A DNA stretch of 42,989 nt from positions 1 through 42,989 of IMG/VR virus record IMGVR_UViG_3300042868_004485; one strand, 5' to 3'. The position numbers and the translations under genes are program-made. The notes under the pieces are model-generated. The model searched no databases. It had not been told where the DNA came from and saw nothing but the letters and a program-made list of their open reading frames with translations. Positions within the stretch are counted from its first letter, which is position 1. Every line of letters begins with the position of its first letter. The stretch comes from a virus. This document shows, piece after piece, positions 29,858 through 38,764 of this stretch.

Positions 29858-30675
29858 TTCATTTGCTCCAAAATGTTGTCACGGAATTGCAGTGCAATGT
29901 CCTGATTTGTTGTCCTCTTCACGTGCTGTGTTGTAGCACTCCCAGTAACCAAAGAATCCCACATTGAAACAAGTACTGTTGACTTGTGAGCGTTCTTTAA
30001 AACCCATGTATCGGATAGCCCGAAAAACGCCGATATAGAAGACTTTATAGTCTCGTCGGGTGTTTTCCCAATAACGCGCTTAAAGTGTCCCCCTAGAGCC
30101 GCTAGCGAGCCTGTAGGTGCATGTCCGTACTTCTCTGTCCATAGATCTACATACATAGATACGCAAAGCTTTGGTGTAAGAGTCTCGGTTGCTACTGCAA
30201 TCGAGGTATTTGTATTTAAATCTCTTATACATATATCTTTATCTGTATCTATCTTCTTCTTCTTAATTCTTAATTCTATACGCGTGGAATCTTCAGCGGA
30301 CTCCACAACGGATTCCACTGCGGATTCCGCTGCGGAATTGTTGCGTCTGGAAACTAAACTGGCCTTACGAGTACGATCATCAGCACGTCGTTTTTCGACG
30401 TAATCACGGCTCGTTTGCGTGTCCGTATAGCCCACAATTTCGTACTGCCAAGCATCCGTTTCGCGTACCAAATCAGACGCCAAAACCTCACCAAAGACTG
30501 CTTCAGGAACACGCATGCAGCTGGTAATTGTATCTACGTCCATAGAGTCCAGGCGCCCGTCTGTCAAGTGTTCACCTGAATAACAAAGGGCGTAGATGTA
30601 CCAGCGAAATGCATCGCTAGATAACCTACGCACAGCTTTATTCATTGGAAACTTACAATCCAATTTGACCCACAT
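29854..30675 (-). CDS. Replication initiator (replisome organiser-like)
   Basis: This 273-residue protein is counted from MWVKLDCKFP because AGGGGAAATT stands directly before it. The N-terminal 110 residues (RRLSSDAFRWYIYALCYSGEHLTDGRLDSMDVDTI...VFGEVLASDLVRETDAWQYEIVGY) form the winged-helix domain seen in phage replisome organisers. A low-complexity linker (AAESAVESVVESAEDS) and an RIKKKKI stretch follow, then a C-terminal helical domain. The phage origin is often inside or near this gene; no clear iterons were seen. With no polymerase or helicase encoded, host enzymes are probably recruited. Confidence 0.7.
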   Translation of the reverse strand: MWVKLDCKFPMNKAVRRLSSDAFRWYIYALCYSGEHLTDGRLDSMDVDTITSCMRVPEAVFGEVLASDLVRETDAWQYEIVGYTDTQTSRDYVEKRRADDRTRKASLVSRRNNSAAESAVESVVESAEDSTRIELRIKKKKIDTDKDICIRDLNTNTSIAVATETLTPKLCVSMYVDLWTEKYGHAPTGSLAALGGHFKRVIGKTPDETIKSSISAFFGLSDTWVLKNAHKSTVLVSMWDSLVTGSATTQHVKRTTNQDIALQFRDNILEQMK

Positions 30676-30725
30676 AATTTCCCCTTTGGTAATAATGAAC
30701 CCGGATGTTTCACCGGGTTGATTAT

Positions 30726-31085
30726 CTATCGCATCCGTGCAATGTCTAACATTGCGGATCTCAATACTGTCGTTAGTAGCCATCGTGGCTTCTTGCTATC
30801 ACAAAACGCTTGTAGTTGACTATGTGTAGTCTCCCCAAGGTTGATCTGCAATCGCTCCTCCCTACGGGTGATTGCACGCTTCTTGACTGGTTGTACGTGG
30901 CCGGCGATAAGTAGCTGTGCTGCCTCCCTAGCGAGCGCTGAGATGTACAATCCGCGACGCTCACCTGCCAGCTTGATAAACTCCAGCTCGTCCTTAGAGA
31001 ACCTAAGCATGAAGGACCGGTAGCCAATATTTAGCTTTGTCCCTGTACGTGTAGGTTTACGATTATGAAAGGCGTATTCAGCCAT
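30726..31085 (-). CDS. Ribbon-helix-helix-like early protein
   Basis: This 119-residue basic protein has RSFMLRFSKDELEFIKLAGERRGLYISALAREAAQLLIAG, which has the strand-helix-helix spacing of MetJ/Arc-type regulators. A second half (RLQINLGETTHSQLQAFCDSKKPRWLLTTVLRSAMLDIARM) repeats the pattern, so it may be a fused pair of RHH units. It overlaps the upstream gene by 8 bases. A DNA-binding regulator of early transcription is the likely role. Confidence 0.6.
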   Translation of the reverse strand: MAEYAFHNRKPTRTGTKLNIGYRSFMLRFSKDELEFIKLAGERRGLYISALAREAAQLLIAGHVQPVKKRAITRREERLQINLGETTHSQLQAFCDSKKPRWLLTTVLRSAMLDIARMR

Positions 31086-31350
31086 TAAACTTCTCTAGCT
31101 CCTTATATATACGAAAGGCCAAATGCCTTCGTCCCTCTGACCACTTACGAATGTCATGGTCAAAGTCGATGTGAGAGACAAAGTCTCCCTTCCATGCAAT
31201 CTTGATGCGACGCATGTAGTGTTCGTAATTACTTGGCGTCTCATTCATAAGAGTCAAGCCGTCCCAAGTAATGGGACGACTCCACCGCACAAACGATTGA
31301 TGCGAATCAAATTCCTCTTTCAGGAAATCGCGTATCACTTGTACTGTCAT
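31078..31350 (-). CDS. Hypothetical early protein
   Basis: This 90-residue protein is aromatic and basic (SFVRWSRPITWDGLTLMNETPSNYEHYMRRIKIAWKGD) with an amphipathic C-terminal helix (WSEGRRHLAFRIYKELEKF). ATGA overlap with the Gp157-like gene indicates coupling. The family is not recognised. Confidence 0.6.
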   Translation of the reverse strand: MTVQVIRDFLKEEFDSHQSFVRWSRPITWDGLTLMNETPSNYEHYMRRIKIAWKGDFVSHIDFDHDIRKWSEGRRHLAFRIYKELEKFNG

Positions 31351-31895
31351 AGTGTTTTGATCGCCATGCTTTCTTCCGCAGGGATAATCTCGAATGCGTC
31401 TGACTCAGCAGGGATATTCTCGATGTCCAGCTTTGAGATAAGGACTTTCTTCGACACAATGACTGCTTCTGGTACGTTTACTTCCGCCCAGGCTATTGCT
31501 TGCTGGTCATCCTTGATCGCAATGCGAGGATTCTTCTTACGGAATGCAACCGTGCCGTAGACACAACGGTATGTCTTTGTGCCACGTGCCAAGTTACCTT
31601 CGGCGACCATGCGAATCTCATCGTGGTGCTTGAGTTTGTACCAGTCAACGCGATCCTGCAATACACCAATCAGTTTGTTGGCATTCTCAATGATTGCACC
31701 AAGAGCAAGCTTCCTCGCTGCAAGGTCTGTTTCCATGTCCATGAGGTTAGCCATGTACTTCTCAAGGTCGTAAATGTTTTCTACCCTTGAGATGTACCGG
31801 TTAGACTCTGGAGACATCCCAATAATCTCACCTGTTTCTGCGTCCACTAACCAATCTCCTGAAACCTCTACTTGTTGAATACTTTGTTCGTCCAT
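31347..31895 (-). CDS. Siphovirus Gp157-like protein
   Basis: This 182-residue protein has the Gp157 layout: a long coiled N-terminal helix pair (YDLEKYMANLMDMETDLAARKLALGAIIENANKLIGVLQDRVDWYKLKH), then GTVAFRKKNPRIAI and a closing VSKKVLISKLD. Gp157 proteins are implicated in phage resistance to host nucleases or recombination functions; they often neighbour annealing proteins, as here with ERF. GGGGAATCA precedes ATG. Confidence 0.75.
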   Translation of the reverse strand: MDEQSIQQVEVSGDWLVDAETGEIIGMSPESNRYISRVENIYDLEKYMANLMDMETDLAARKLALGAIIENANKLIGVLQDRVDWYKLKHHDEIRMVAEGNLARGTKTYRCVYGTVAFRKKNPRIAIKDDQQAIAWAEVNVPEAVIVSKKVLISKLDIENIPAESDAFEIIPAEESMAIKTL

Positions 31896-32164
31896 TTGAT
31901 TCCCCTATCATCTTTCCAAGACAGCCTGTCTGCGCTCAGGACAAAAACCACGCCTACGAATTCCCCTGCGTGGTCACATCGCTGCACGACGACGAAGTCT
32001 GTTCCTTCGTACTGATGCCCAACAGTCTTAGCCCAAACAACCTCACCGCGCTGATTGCGATAACTAACAATGGTGTCATCGTAAATACGCTTCGGCAGTA
32101 GTGTAAATGCGCCAACAATAAATCCAAGCATAGAACAAAACAAACTTACGAGGACGTAACTCAT
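31868..32164 (-). CDS. Small membrane-anchored protein
   Basis: This 98-residue protein has one N-terminal hydrophobic span (3-25, YVLVSLFCSMLGFIVGAFTLL) followed by a beta-rich soluble part (DTIVSYRNQRGEVVWAKTVGHQYEGTDFVVVQRCDHAGEFVGVVFVL). It overlaps both ERF and the Gp157-like gene. Function unknown; possibly a membrane-localised early protein. Confidence 0.6.
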   Translation of the reverse strand: MSYVLVSLFCSMLGFIVGAFTLLPKRIYDDTIVSYRNQRGEVVWAKTVGHQYEGTDFVVVQRCDHAGEFVGVVFVLSADRLSWKDDRGIKWTNKVFNK

Positions 32165-32823
32165 TTTGCTTCCTGTAACTTCCTGAGTGCTAGTGCGTAG
32201 CCTTCGACAGATGGAATAGCTGAACCTGAGTATTGAAGGTAGATTTCCTTCTTGCGGTCCGTTGTAAGATCACCATACTTATCTTTGACTGCTACCCAAA
32301 ACTGCACGCTGACATCCTGTTTAGGTGCTTCGTACCGAGGTGCATGCTGAATCGTGGATGCGTTACCGTCGTCATCATCGTCCGTTGCAAGTGCAAGTAG
32401 ACTAGCCAAAGAAAACCTACGAGCGTAGGTCTGAGCAGCTCCAAGTCCGTGTGCATCAAACTTCGCAACAGGGACTATGCTGATAGATTCTATCCACTGG
32501 CCGGATAAATGTATACAACGAGATGCCGCCGTAATAGTGAAAACAGACGTCTCTTGAAACGTCTCAACCACTTCCGCTGTCTGCTCGTTATTAGCCTTGC
32601 GACGCATCGTGACGTTGTGTGTCGCACCTTCCGTTACCGTCTGCGTGATGAAACAACCGTTCCTCACCAGGATTGGACGAATGGTGTCAAGGATAGCATC
32701 CAGTGATGCATACTTACTCTTGAATGCTGGATTCTTCGAATCCTTTACAATCGCCCTTAACTCATTGTGGATACCAACGAGCGCCGGTGCGATTTGGTCT
32801 AACTGATCGCTTGTTCGCGTCAT
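32161..32823 (-). CDS. erf: ERF-family single-strand annealing protein
   Basis: This 220-residue protein is counted from MTRTSDQLD, behind GGAGGTTAGT. It carries the ERF core: LVGIHNELRAIVKDSKNPAFKSKYASLDAILDTIRPILVRNGCFITQ, then HGLGAAQTYARRFSLASLLALATDDDDDG. ERF proteins anneal complementary single strands, supporting recombination-dependent replication and genome circularisation. It heads the early operon under a near-consensus promoter, works naturally with the phage SSB and the DUF1064 nuclease, and ends overlapping the next gene by 4 bases. Confidence 0.9.
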   Translation of the reverse strand: MTRTSDQLDQIAPALVGIHNELRAIVKDSKNPAFKSKYASLDAILDTIRPILVRNGCFITQTVTEGATHNVTMRRKANNEQTAEVVETFQETSVFTITAASRCIHLSGQWIESISIVPVAKFDAHGLGAAQTYARRFSLASLLALATDDDDDGNASTIQHAPRYEAPKQDVSVQFWVAVKDKYGDLTTDRKKEIYLQYSGSAIPSVEGYALALRKLQEAK

Positions 32824-32828
32824 ACTAA

Positions 32829-32874
32829 CCTCCATATTGGAGGCATTATGTCACACGCTATGACGCATTGTCAA
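32829..32874 (-). promoter_or_regulatory. Early promoter with dyad at the transcription start
   Basis: TTGACA (32869-32874), an 18-base spacer, CATAAT (32845-32850), both on the minus strand. The predicted start (about 32838) falls inside the perfect dyad CCTCCATATTGGAGG (32829-32843), whose arm also supplies the GGAGG of the erf ribosome binding site. As the start bisects the dyad, a DNA operator is more likely than an RNA hairpin. Confidence 0.75.
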
Positions 32875-33100
32875 TATTAATGCGCTCTATCCTGATGCGT
32901 ATTCCAAGCAGCTTTGCTTGCTCGTGTCGGTTGTTTGTTCCGAGCGACTTAGATATACGGTACATATGCCATTCAAGTGTTCGTTCACTTTTCTTGAGCA
33001 CTTTACTCGCACCTTGAAAGCCAAGTTGTGTGACGGCTGCCCACACCCGCTTTTGTTGGCGAGTCAGTTCTTTTTGGGGCTTGGTCTCTTGGGTATTCAT
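32858..33100 (-). CDS. LuxR-type helix-turn-helix regulator
   Basis: This 80-residue protein is a bare C-terminal LuxR/GerE-like domain: ELTRQQKRVWAAVTQLGFQGASKVLKKSERTLEWHMYRISKSLGTNNRHEQAKLLG follows the LTxRExxV...TVxxHxxxIxxKLG...NRxxA scheme. The ATG at 33100 is preferred; a TTG at 33142 would add 14 residues. No Shine-Dalgarno stands before the ATG, but TATACA (33111-33116) does, so a short-leader transcript is likely. It ends over the erf promoter and may control it. Confidence 0.7.
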   Translation of the reverse strand: MNTQETKPQKELTRQQKRVWAAVTQLGFQGASKVLKKSERTLEWHMYRISKSLGTNNRHEQAKLLGIRIRIERINIDNAS

Positions 33101-33149
33101 ATCATTATTGTGTATACTATTTTTGCTACTTAATTTCCCCAATGTCCAG

Positions 33150-33181
33150 TAGTAACCCCGTCACCCCTAAGGCGGGGTTTT
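33150..33181. terminator. Hairpin between tail and early blocks
   Basis: AACCCCG (33154-33160) pairs with CGGGGTT (33173-33179) around a 12-base loop. The T-rich side (TTTTC) is on the plus strand; read from the tail genes on the minus strand it is a stem without a U-run. It lies directly after the last tail gene and probably marks the end of the late transcript. Confidence 0.55.
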
Positions 33182-36139
33182 CTATGTCAGGACTACTTCC
33201 CACGTAGCACCAAGGTCTGTTGATCTACAAACCTTCTTTGTTCCGCCAATATCAAAGATTGCGTAAAGCATTCCACCAAGGTGTGGATCGTAACTTGTGT
33301 CTACTACTAAACCTGCTTGGGGAGTAACGCTGTTAATAGTGCAGTTAGCGGCAGTAGTCCAAGTTGCTCCTAAGTCTCTGCTTTTTCTGTACTTGATGTT
33401 TCCTGGTGATCCACCCGAACCAGCATCGTAAATTACAATTAGCAAACCTCGGTTAGTGTCGCATTCAAATCCAGCTGTTCCAGCAGTCACAGTAAGTAGG
33501 TCTCCTTTGGTTGCACCATTGTCTGTTGTGTAACTAAGCGTATGAGATGTTGAACCCTTGATAAGAATAAAGATAAAGTCGCCGGTGTTGTCAGAGTCGC
33601 GAAGCTTCACAATGCTATCGGATGTTATATTCGTACCCGCTAACCGTTCCGTCAAAGGAGCATCCTGCAGGCGTACGTTTATCTTTGTTGCTTTGCCAAG
33701 CATTAGGAACCCTTTGGTCTTGTACGCTTCAATGGCAGAAAATAATTCTTGTAAAACGTCACGAAACCATGCCCGGTGACGATGACTAGTATGTAGGGGA
33801 TTAAGGTTTATACTTTTGGTCACGTAGTCAACGTGATGATTTACCTCACCGAGTCCATACGGAGCGCCCGTGTAATATCTACCTTCGGCATCTATCGTCG
33901 AATCTGTACCCCGGTTACTGTTATCACTAGTACGTATAAGGTCAACCGTCCCAGTAGTGACTATGTCTCCCGCTGTATCCAGAAGTCCACCGTGTGCAAT
34001 ACCGCGCAATAAAGACACGCCACCTAAATAAAGCGCAGAGTCTGTACCGCCATTGATGTCAAACGGATCATATAAGTCTGGTGGGAAATTCCCATTGATC
34101 TTGTCAAACAGTGTTTGCGCGGTAATGTTGCCGGTAACTTTATGTCCGTACGTGAAGTCTGTACCCGTAGTTGCGTTAGGCGTAAGTAAGGCGCCTCCAC
34201 CGTACAACCACGTAGCTAGGCCAGTATCGCCATTAAGGTAACAGTCACGAAGCGGTGGCTGTGAAGCGGCGCATGTTCCTCCACCAGGCTGTGCAACAGA
34301 TCGAGTCATAACCCAACCAGGATGTCTAACAATGCCGTCGTCAGAAGCGTTTACTTCAGCTGCGAGCTGTGCAACCGTCAACATAGACACAGCGTACGTT
34401 GTTACGCCTGTTCCTCCACCAACAGTCATTTGCCAATGTACGTCTGACTCTTCTTCATTCCTGCCATCGCGATCGTGTTGCCAAAATCTGCGTCCGTAGA
34501 AGTAAGTAGTTGTTCCTACTTCAGCAACAATAGATGCCGTCTTACGCTCAAATGCAGATGACACTGTGTCAGGAACATAAGTGGAATCTGTGTTGGTGTA
34601 CTTTAAAGTCGTAGTACCAATGTGTATTTGACCGCTAGACTTATGGATTCTTCGGCATGAAGTAACACCCCAGAACGCGCTATCAACGCTCTCCGAGCCA
34701 GCGAACGAGGTGCTGGCGGTATTCTTCCTTGGGTACGGATTATCCTTAGAATCTTTGTCAGGTATTGCTGCCAATGAGTGTGAGTCAGGAGAGCACAAGT
34801 CTAACGTAACTGTTGCGTAAGACGTTGTTGCTCCAATAACGTTCCAAGACTTAGTATTGCCATGGTAATCAGTTAACTCAATAACACCTGGTTCGTTAGT
34901 GCCACTGTTTGCTCTGACTTGTATATCTAAATACCGATATCCAGACATGCCTTCATAAGGTGAAAACAAACGATTGTTACCTGTACCAGAAATGGTACGG
35001 GTTGCACTTTCTACAACAGACCAACCATTGAAGCGCCATCCTCGAAACAAGACGCGTGTTGCTCCGTTGGTATTGTCATCACCGTTGGTTGTAAGCGACG
35101 ATCCAGACAATGCAGCCGATATCCATGCAGGAACGTCGTTCAATGATGTTGTCAGACTTCCGCTCCCTGCTACCGGATCTACTAGAGTTGTGTATGCGCT
35201 GTAGTCATTGAATGTGTCATTGCCGGCCCAGCTTCCAGATGTAGCAGTAACGTTTCGTGATCCGCCATCGTAGCCAGTAATCGCTACCGTAACGTTGTCA
35301 GGGTATGCACCATCCCACGCACGTATACGCCCAAACATGCCTACGTTTCGTGCTAGACATACCGTAGTGCTAATTGTTCCGGAGCCAGTAGTGTAAATAC
35401 CAAATACATCCTCGTCGCCTTCAAGTGACAAAGACCATTCAGTTGCATCCTGCATGCCTTTATTTTGTGCATGAGTAATGTCAGGCACTGTCGTGCCATT
35501 GACCTTTACATTGATTACACCAAAGTCATGTGTTTGTGGACCTGTGCAAAAACCTGTTGCACTCAGAGATGCCTTGTAGGTGGCTGTTTGCCTTGTGCTT
35601 GAAACTGTATTTGTGGCTGTTACTGTTGACCCACCAACAGATAAGCTACAGGTAGCAGTGCTACCAACTGTGCTTTTTTCGTACCAAGTGTAGGAGGTTT
35701 CCGCAGGAAATCTAGTTGGTGCCGCAGTAGTACTAAATGCAGTCTCGGCAATATCCCACAGTTTGTCTGTTCCAACACTTGCACTAAATGCGCCGGCGTA
35801 AGTAGCTGATGCATCAACGTAATAGGCGCTGGACGTACCACTTGCAATAGTAATCGTAGATGTCTGTGTCGCACCATGTCCATTATTGACTGTTACAACT
35901 GCACGCAGTTCCCATCCCCACGATGACAAACTAATTACGTACTTATATACATCTATCTGTAATTGACCACTAAAACCTAAGTGACCACTAAATGTAAAAC
36001 CAGTACGTTTATCTAAATACTGCTCATCCCATCCTGGAGGAGGAACCACAATGTTTCCGGGATTCTTAATCCTAACGGTCACATCTTGAGTGTGATCCAT
36101 TGCAAGAGTACTGGTACGCGTACCGTCAAGGTATGGCAT
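33182..36139 (-). CDS. Large tail spike/fibre protein with Asp-box repeats at the C-terminus
   Basis: This 985-residue, Thr/Ser/Gly-rich beta protein has no recognised domain in the first 800 residues. The C-terminus has Asp-box (BNR) units: KYRKSRDLGATWTT, KVCRSTDLGATWEV and a weaker SYTTDNGATKGD, each a turn of a beta-propeller as in sialidases and many phage tail proteins. It is the last tail gene, the usual place for host-recognition proteins. A glycan-binding or glycan-cleaving role is possible, but no catalytic arginine triad was identified. Confidence 0.65.
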   Translation of the reverse strand: MPYLDGTRTSTLAMDHTQDVTVRIKNPGNIVVPPPGWDEQYLDKRTGFTFSGHLGFSGQLQIDVYKYVISLSSWGWELRAVVTVNNGHGATQTSTITIASGTSSAYYVDASATYAGAFSASVGTDKLWDIAETAFSTTAAPTRFPAETSYTWYEKSTVGSTATCSLSVGGSTVTATNTVSSTRQTATYKASLSATGFCTGPQTHDFGVINVKVNGTTVPDITHAQNKGMQDATEWSLSLEGDEDVFGIYTTGSGTISTTVCLARNVGMFGRIRAWDGAYPDNVTVAITGYDGGSRNVTATSGSWAGNDTFNDYSAYTTLVDPVAGSGSLTTSLNDVPAWISAALSGSSLTTNGDDNTNGATRVLFRGWRFNGWSVVESATRTISGTGNNRLFSPYEGMSGYRYLDIQVRANSGTNEPGVIELTDYHGNTKSWNVIGATTSYATVTLDLCSPDSHSLAAIPDKDSKDNPYPRKNTASTSFAGSESVDSAFWGVTSCRRIHKSSGQIHIGTTTLKYTNTDSTYVPDTVSSAFERKTASIVAEVGTTTYFYGRRFWQHDRDGRNEEESDVHWQMTVGGGTGVTTYAVSMLTVAQLAAEVNASDDGIVRHPGWVMTRSVAQPGGGTCAASQPPLRDCYLNGDTGLATWLYGGGALLTPNATTGTDFTYGHKVTGNITAQTLFDKINGNFPPDLYDPFDINGGTDSALYLGGVSLLRGIAHGGLLDTAGDIVTTGTVDLIRTSDNSNRGTDSTIDAEGRYYTGAPYGLGEVNHHVDYVTKSINLNPLHTSHRHRAWFRDVLQELFSAIEAYKTKGFLMLGKATKINVRLQDAPLTERLAGTNITSDSIVKLRDSDNTGDFIFILIKGSTSHTLSYTTDNGATKGDLLTVTAGTAGFECDTNRGLLIVIYDAGSGGSPGNIKYRKSRDLGATWTTAANCTINSVTPQAGLVVDTSYDPHLGGMLYAIFDIGGTKKVCRSTDLGATWEVVLT

Positions 36140-36387
36140 TACGGTCTAGCCACATCCGGTCCACCAGCCATTGAATAACCGTCAAGGATATAAAACGCTC
36201 CGTTAGCATCCTGTTGTACGAAATTCCAGTTAGGAGATACATATACGGGAAGTTCATGGAAGGTAGAAACGTTAGCGTTCAATTCTCGCTCGCTGTTAAA
36301 ACCAACCGTTCCATTAATCTGACCAGTCATAAAAGATTGACGGCGAAACTCTTGCTGCTGCATGTCTATCTGTGTTCGAATATTCAT
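36139..36387 (-). CDS. Small tail-region hypothetical protein
   Basis: This 82-residue protein has an N-terminal Gln/Arg helix (NIRTQIDMQQQEFRRQSFMTGQ), then an aromatic part (FHELPVYVSPNWNFVQQDANGAFYILDGYSMAGG). It lies between the two largest tail genes, overlapping one by a base and separated from the other by one, so it is made with them. Function unknown; a tail-tip component by position. Confidence 0.6.
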   Translation of the reverse strand: MNIRTQIDMQQQEFRRQSFMTGQINGTVGFNSERELNANVSTFHELPVYVSPNWNFVQQDANGAFYILDGYSMAGGPDVARP

Positions 36388-36388
36388 A

Positions 36389-38764
36389 TTAATACACCGT
36401 ACTCACGTAGTTACTCTCACAGTTATATTCAACCTTCGGTGCAACGACACCACCGCTATCACGGCTGATCACGACCGTACGCCGCTTCATGTATAGGTCA
36501 TCGTAATCCGTGTCAACACCATTGACCATTAACATTCGACATCGAGCACCAGGCTGAAACCCATCAACATAGTAGAAAGAGCAAACCTTTAGTTGGAAGC
36601 GTCGTTGAGCCGCTGCATCGTACACACGCCTAGACATCTTTAGGATGTCTTCAGGTTGTATGTAGGGAACAAATATAGGCATTGAAGTAATGATGCGTCC
36701 AAGGTAATCAGGACTATTAGCATCAAATATACTTGCTCTGTTAATTAATGGATTAGCGGCTGGCACTCGTGCCGCGTCATTCTGTGCAGTCGTTGTCCCA
36801 ACACCATTTATGTAGTTTGTTTCTGGTGGTGACACAGTAAGTGAATAAACTTTTGGTGATTCACCTACGCAGATTTTATTCAGTGAAACATTGTGATCCG
36901 CTGGATTTGGTACAAACTTCCATATCGTTGCGGCATTGTAAGCAGGTTTTGCTTCCAATACCCATTTGTAATTGATTTGATCCCAACGTAAACGATATTC
37001 AACAAATTGCTTACGAAGTAACATCAACAGCTGGCGGATAATTTTGTCGCCACGATCACCGGTCTTTGTTCCATGTCTCCATGATTGGCCTCGTGGAGGA
37101 ACAGGGACAATAGTATTAATTGCATCCGCAGGTAGGTCTATTGTTGGAATCGCGTCGTATCCAGCCGCATTCAATACGTTGTTAATAGCAGACCCAATAT
37201 TAGTCCCATCAAATGCTGTGTGTAGGTATTGGTTAACTTCATTGAACCTACCAATTTCACTTGTTAGTTCCCACTCTGCTTCGTAGCGATATGCAAAGGA
37301 ATTACCTGCTGCGTTATCTAAGAACACATCACAAGATACTAACCTAGCCCATCCAGTCTGCTGTGTTACCCAAGTTGGTGTACCTGCATCCGGATCATCT
37401 GTACGTTCAATCTTATATGTCGTATCACCACGTTCAACAATAGTTATTTCATTTTGTGCAACGTGTGTTGCTTTTACGCGGCCGCCGCCATATGCCAGGT
37501 CGTCATCAAAAAACTCAAGATGACTGTACCTGTTGATCAACACTGGCGTAGTTGCACGCGTCACCCTAAGCTTGTCCCAACGCAGGTAGACACCGTAAAC
37601 CATTGGTGTGTAAATAGCGTTTGTTGTAGCCAGTTGTATTTTGTGTCTAAAGAATCTGTCTGTACCGATCGTGTATGTACCAATGTCTTGGTTTACTAAC
37701 TCTACAGTAGACGATGTTGCAGCATTTGTTTGGTATGCGCCAGTTGTATGACTGGCTGGTGATGTTGCCGGAATAAATCCTGGGTCATATACCTGTGTGA
37801 AGAACGAGTAACCAGCTGATCCTTCAGCTGACGTCTTATATCGGATTCTATGGATAGCAGTGTGATAAGTCAGGTTATTAAAGTCAGGATTAAAACCAAT
37901 CTCTAACTTACCTGCGTCAACAACGTATGGAACACCAGAGTCTGTACGAAGTGGTACCTGAACAAGTTTTCCTGCAATAGACTTTGAATCAGCCGCCGAC
38001 TTAAAACTCTTTTGTACTGTTGACTTAGTTGTGTGGTTTGTAATCAGTACGCCCATTTGAGGCACTGGAATAATAGACAGCGTTTGCCATTTACCAGTCA
38101 TCTCAGTAATAGACCCAATATCAAACGAATCTATTAATGTGGCAGTGGTGTAAATGCCAGAAACTGGATTGTCATACCAATAAACTGTGCACTTACCTGT
38201 GAAGTCTATGTGTATGCCAAGTTTTTCAATCGCAATAAACAAGCAGTTACGATACTTGTTTGTCATAACCTCTCGACTTGCTATCTTCCAGTTGATAACA
38301 AATCCCTCATCCCTAGACGTGTTTGCACCAGTAGCAGTCTGCATACCAATACGAATAGTGTCTAAAGGATATCCAGTAGTAGATATGTATTGAGGTATGT
38401 GAACAGCACCAGTCAATGTTGGCATAGTTTTTGTGCCAAGTGTAGGTGTCTCAGATGCTAGAAACTTACCGTTAAATGCAGGGTCCGATGTCTCAACATT
38501 CCCATGCCACATCAATTCCCAATATGGTTCATCTCTGGTAATAACAGACTCATCGTACCAATGAGTAGCCGTTGACCATTCTGCGGTTAAAAAGCTTGGC
38601 TTGAGCATTATCATCCCAGTGATAGGCTCTTGCCATACATGCTCAACGTTAGTAGGGCGGAAGTACTGCTGTATATTCGTACCAAACGGAGACTGTGCAA
38701 AACCTGGACGTTGCGTCATCCGGTTTTCTACATCAAAAGTAATGCGCCATTGCGGAATAGGCAT
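36389..38764 (-). CDS. Distal tail / tail-tip protein
   Basis: This 791-residue protein follows the tape measure with a one-base overlap, the usual place of distal tail and tail-associated proteins. The N-terminal part is beta-rich with many Trp/Tyr (EPYWELMWHGNVETSDPAF, WYDESVITRD). The C-terminal part (about 500-790) has RRVYDAAAQRRFQLKVCSFYYVDGFQPGARCRMLMVNGVD, resembling the hub-domain ends of tail-tip proteins. No peptidase motif was found. Role inferred from position, size and composition. Confidence 0.6.
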   Translation of the reverse strand: MPIPQWRITFDVENRMTQRPGFAQSPFGTNIQQYFRPTNVEHVWQEPITGMIMLKPSFLTAEWSTATHWYDESVITRDEPYWELMWHGNVETSDPAFNGKFLASETPTLGTKTMPTLTGAVHIPQYISTTGYPLDTIRIGMQTATGANTSRDEGFVINWKIASREVMTNKYRNCLFIAIEKLGIHIDFTGKCTVYWYDNPVSGIYTTATLIDSFDIGSITEMTGKWQTLSIIPVPQMGVLITNHTTKSTVQKSFKSAADSKSIAGKLVQVPLRTDSGVPYVVDAGKLEIGFNPDFNNLTYHTAIHRIRYKTSAEGSAGYSFFTQVYDPGFIPATSPASHTTGAYQTNAATSSTVELVNQDIGTYTIGTDRFFRHKIQLATTNAIYTPMVYGVYLRWDKLRVTRATTPVLINRYSHLEFFDDDLAYGGGRVKATHVAQNEITIVERGDTTYKIERTDDPDAGTPTWVTQQTGWARLVSCDVFLDNAAGNSFAYRYEAEWELTSEIGRFNEVNQYLHTAFDGTNIGSAINNVLNAAGYDAIPTIDLPADAINTIVPVPPRGQSWRHGTKTGDRGDKIIRQLLMLLRKQFVEYRLRWDQINYKWVLEAKPAYNAATIWKFVPNPADHNVSLNKICVGESPKVYSLTVSPPETNYINGVGTTTAQNDAARVPAANPLINRASIFDANSPDYLGRIITSMPIFVPYIQPEDILKMSRRVYDAAAQRRFQLKVCSFYYVDGFQPGARCRMLMVNGVDTDYDDLYMKRRTVVISRDSGGVVAPKVEYNCESNYVSTVY

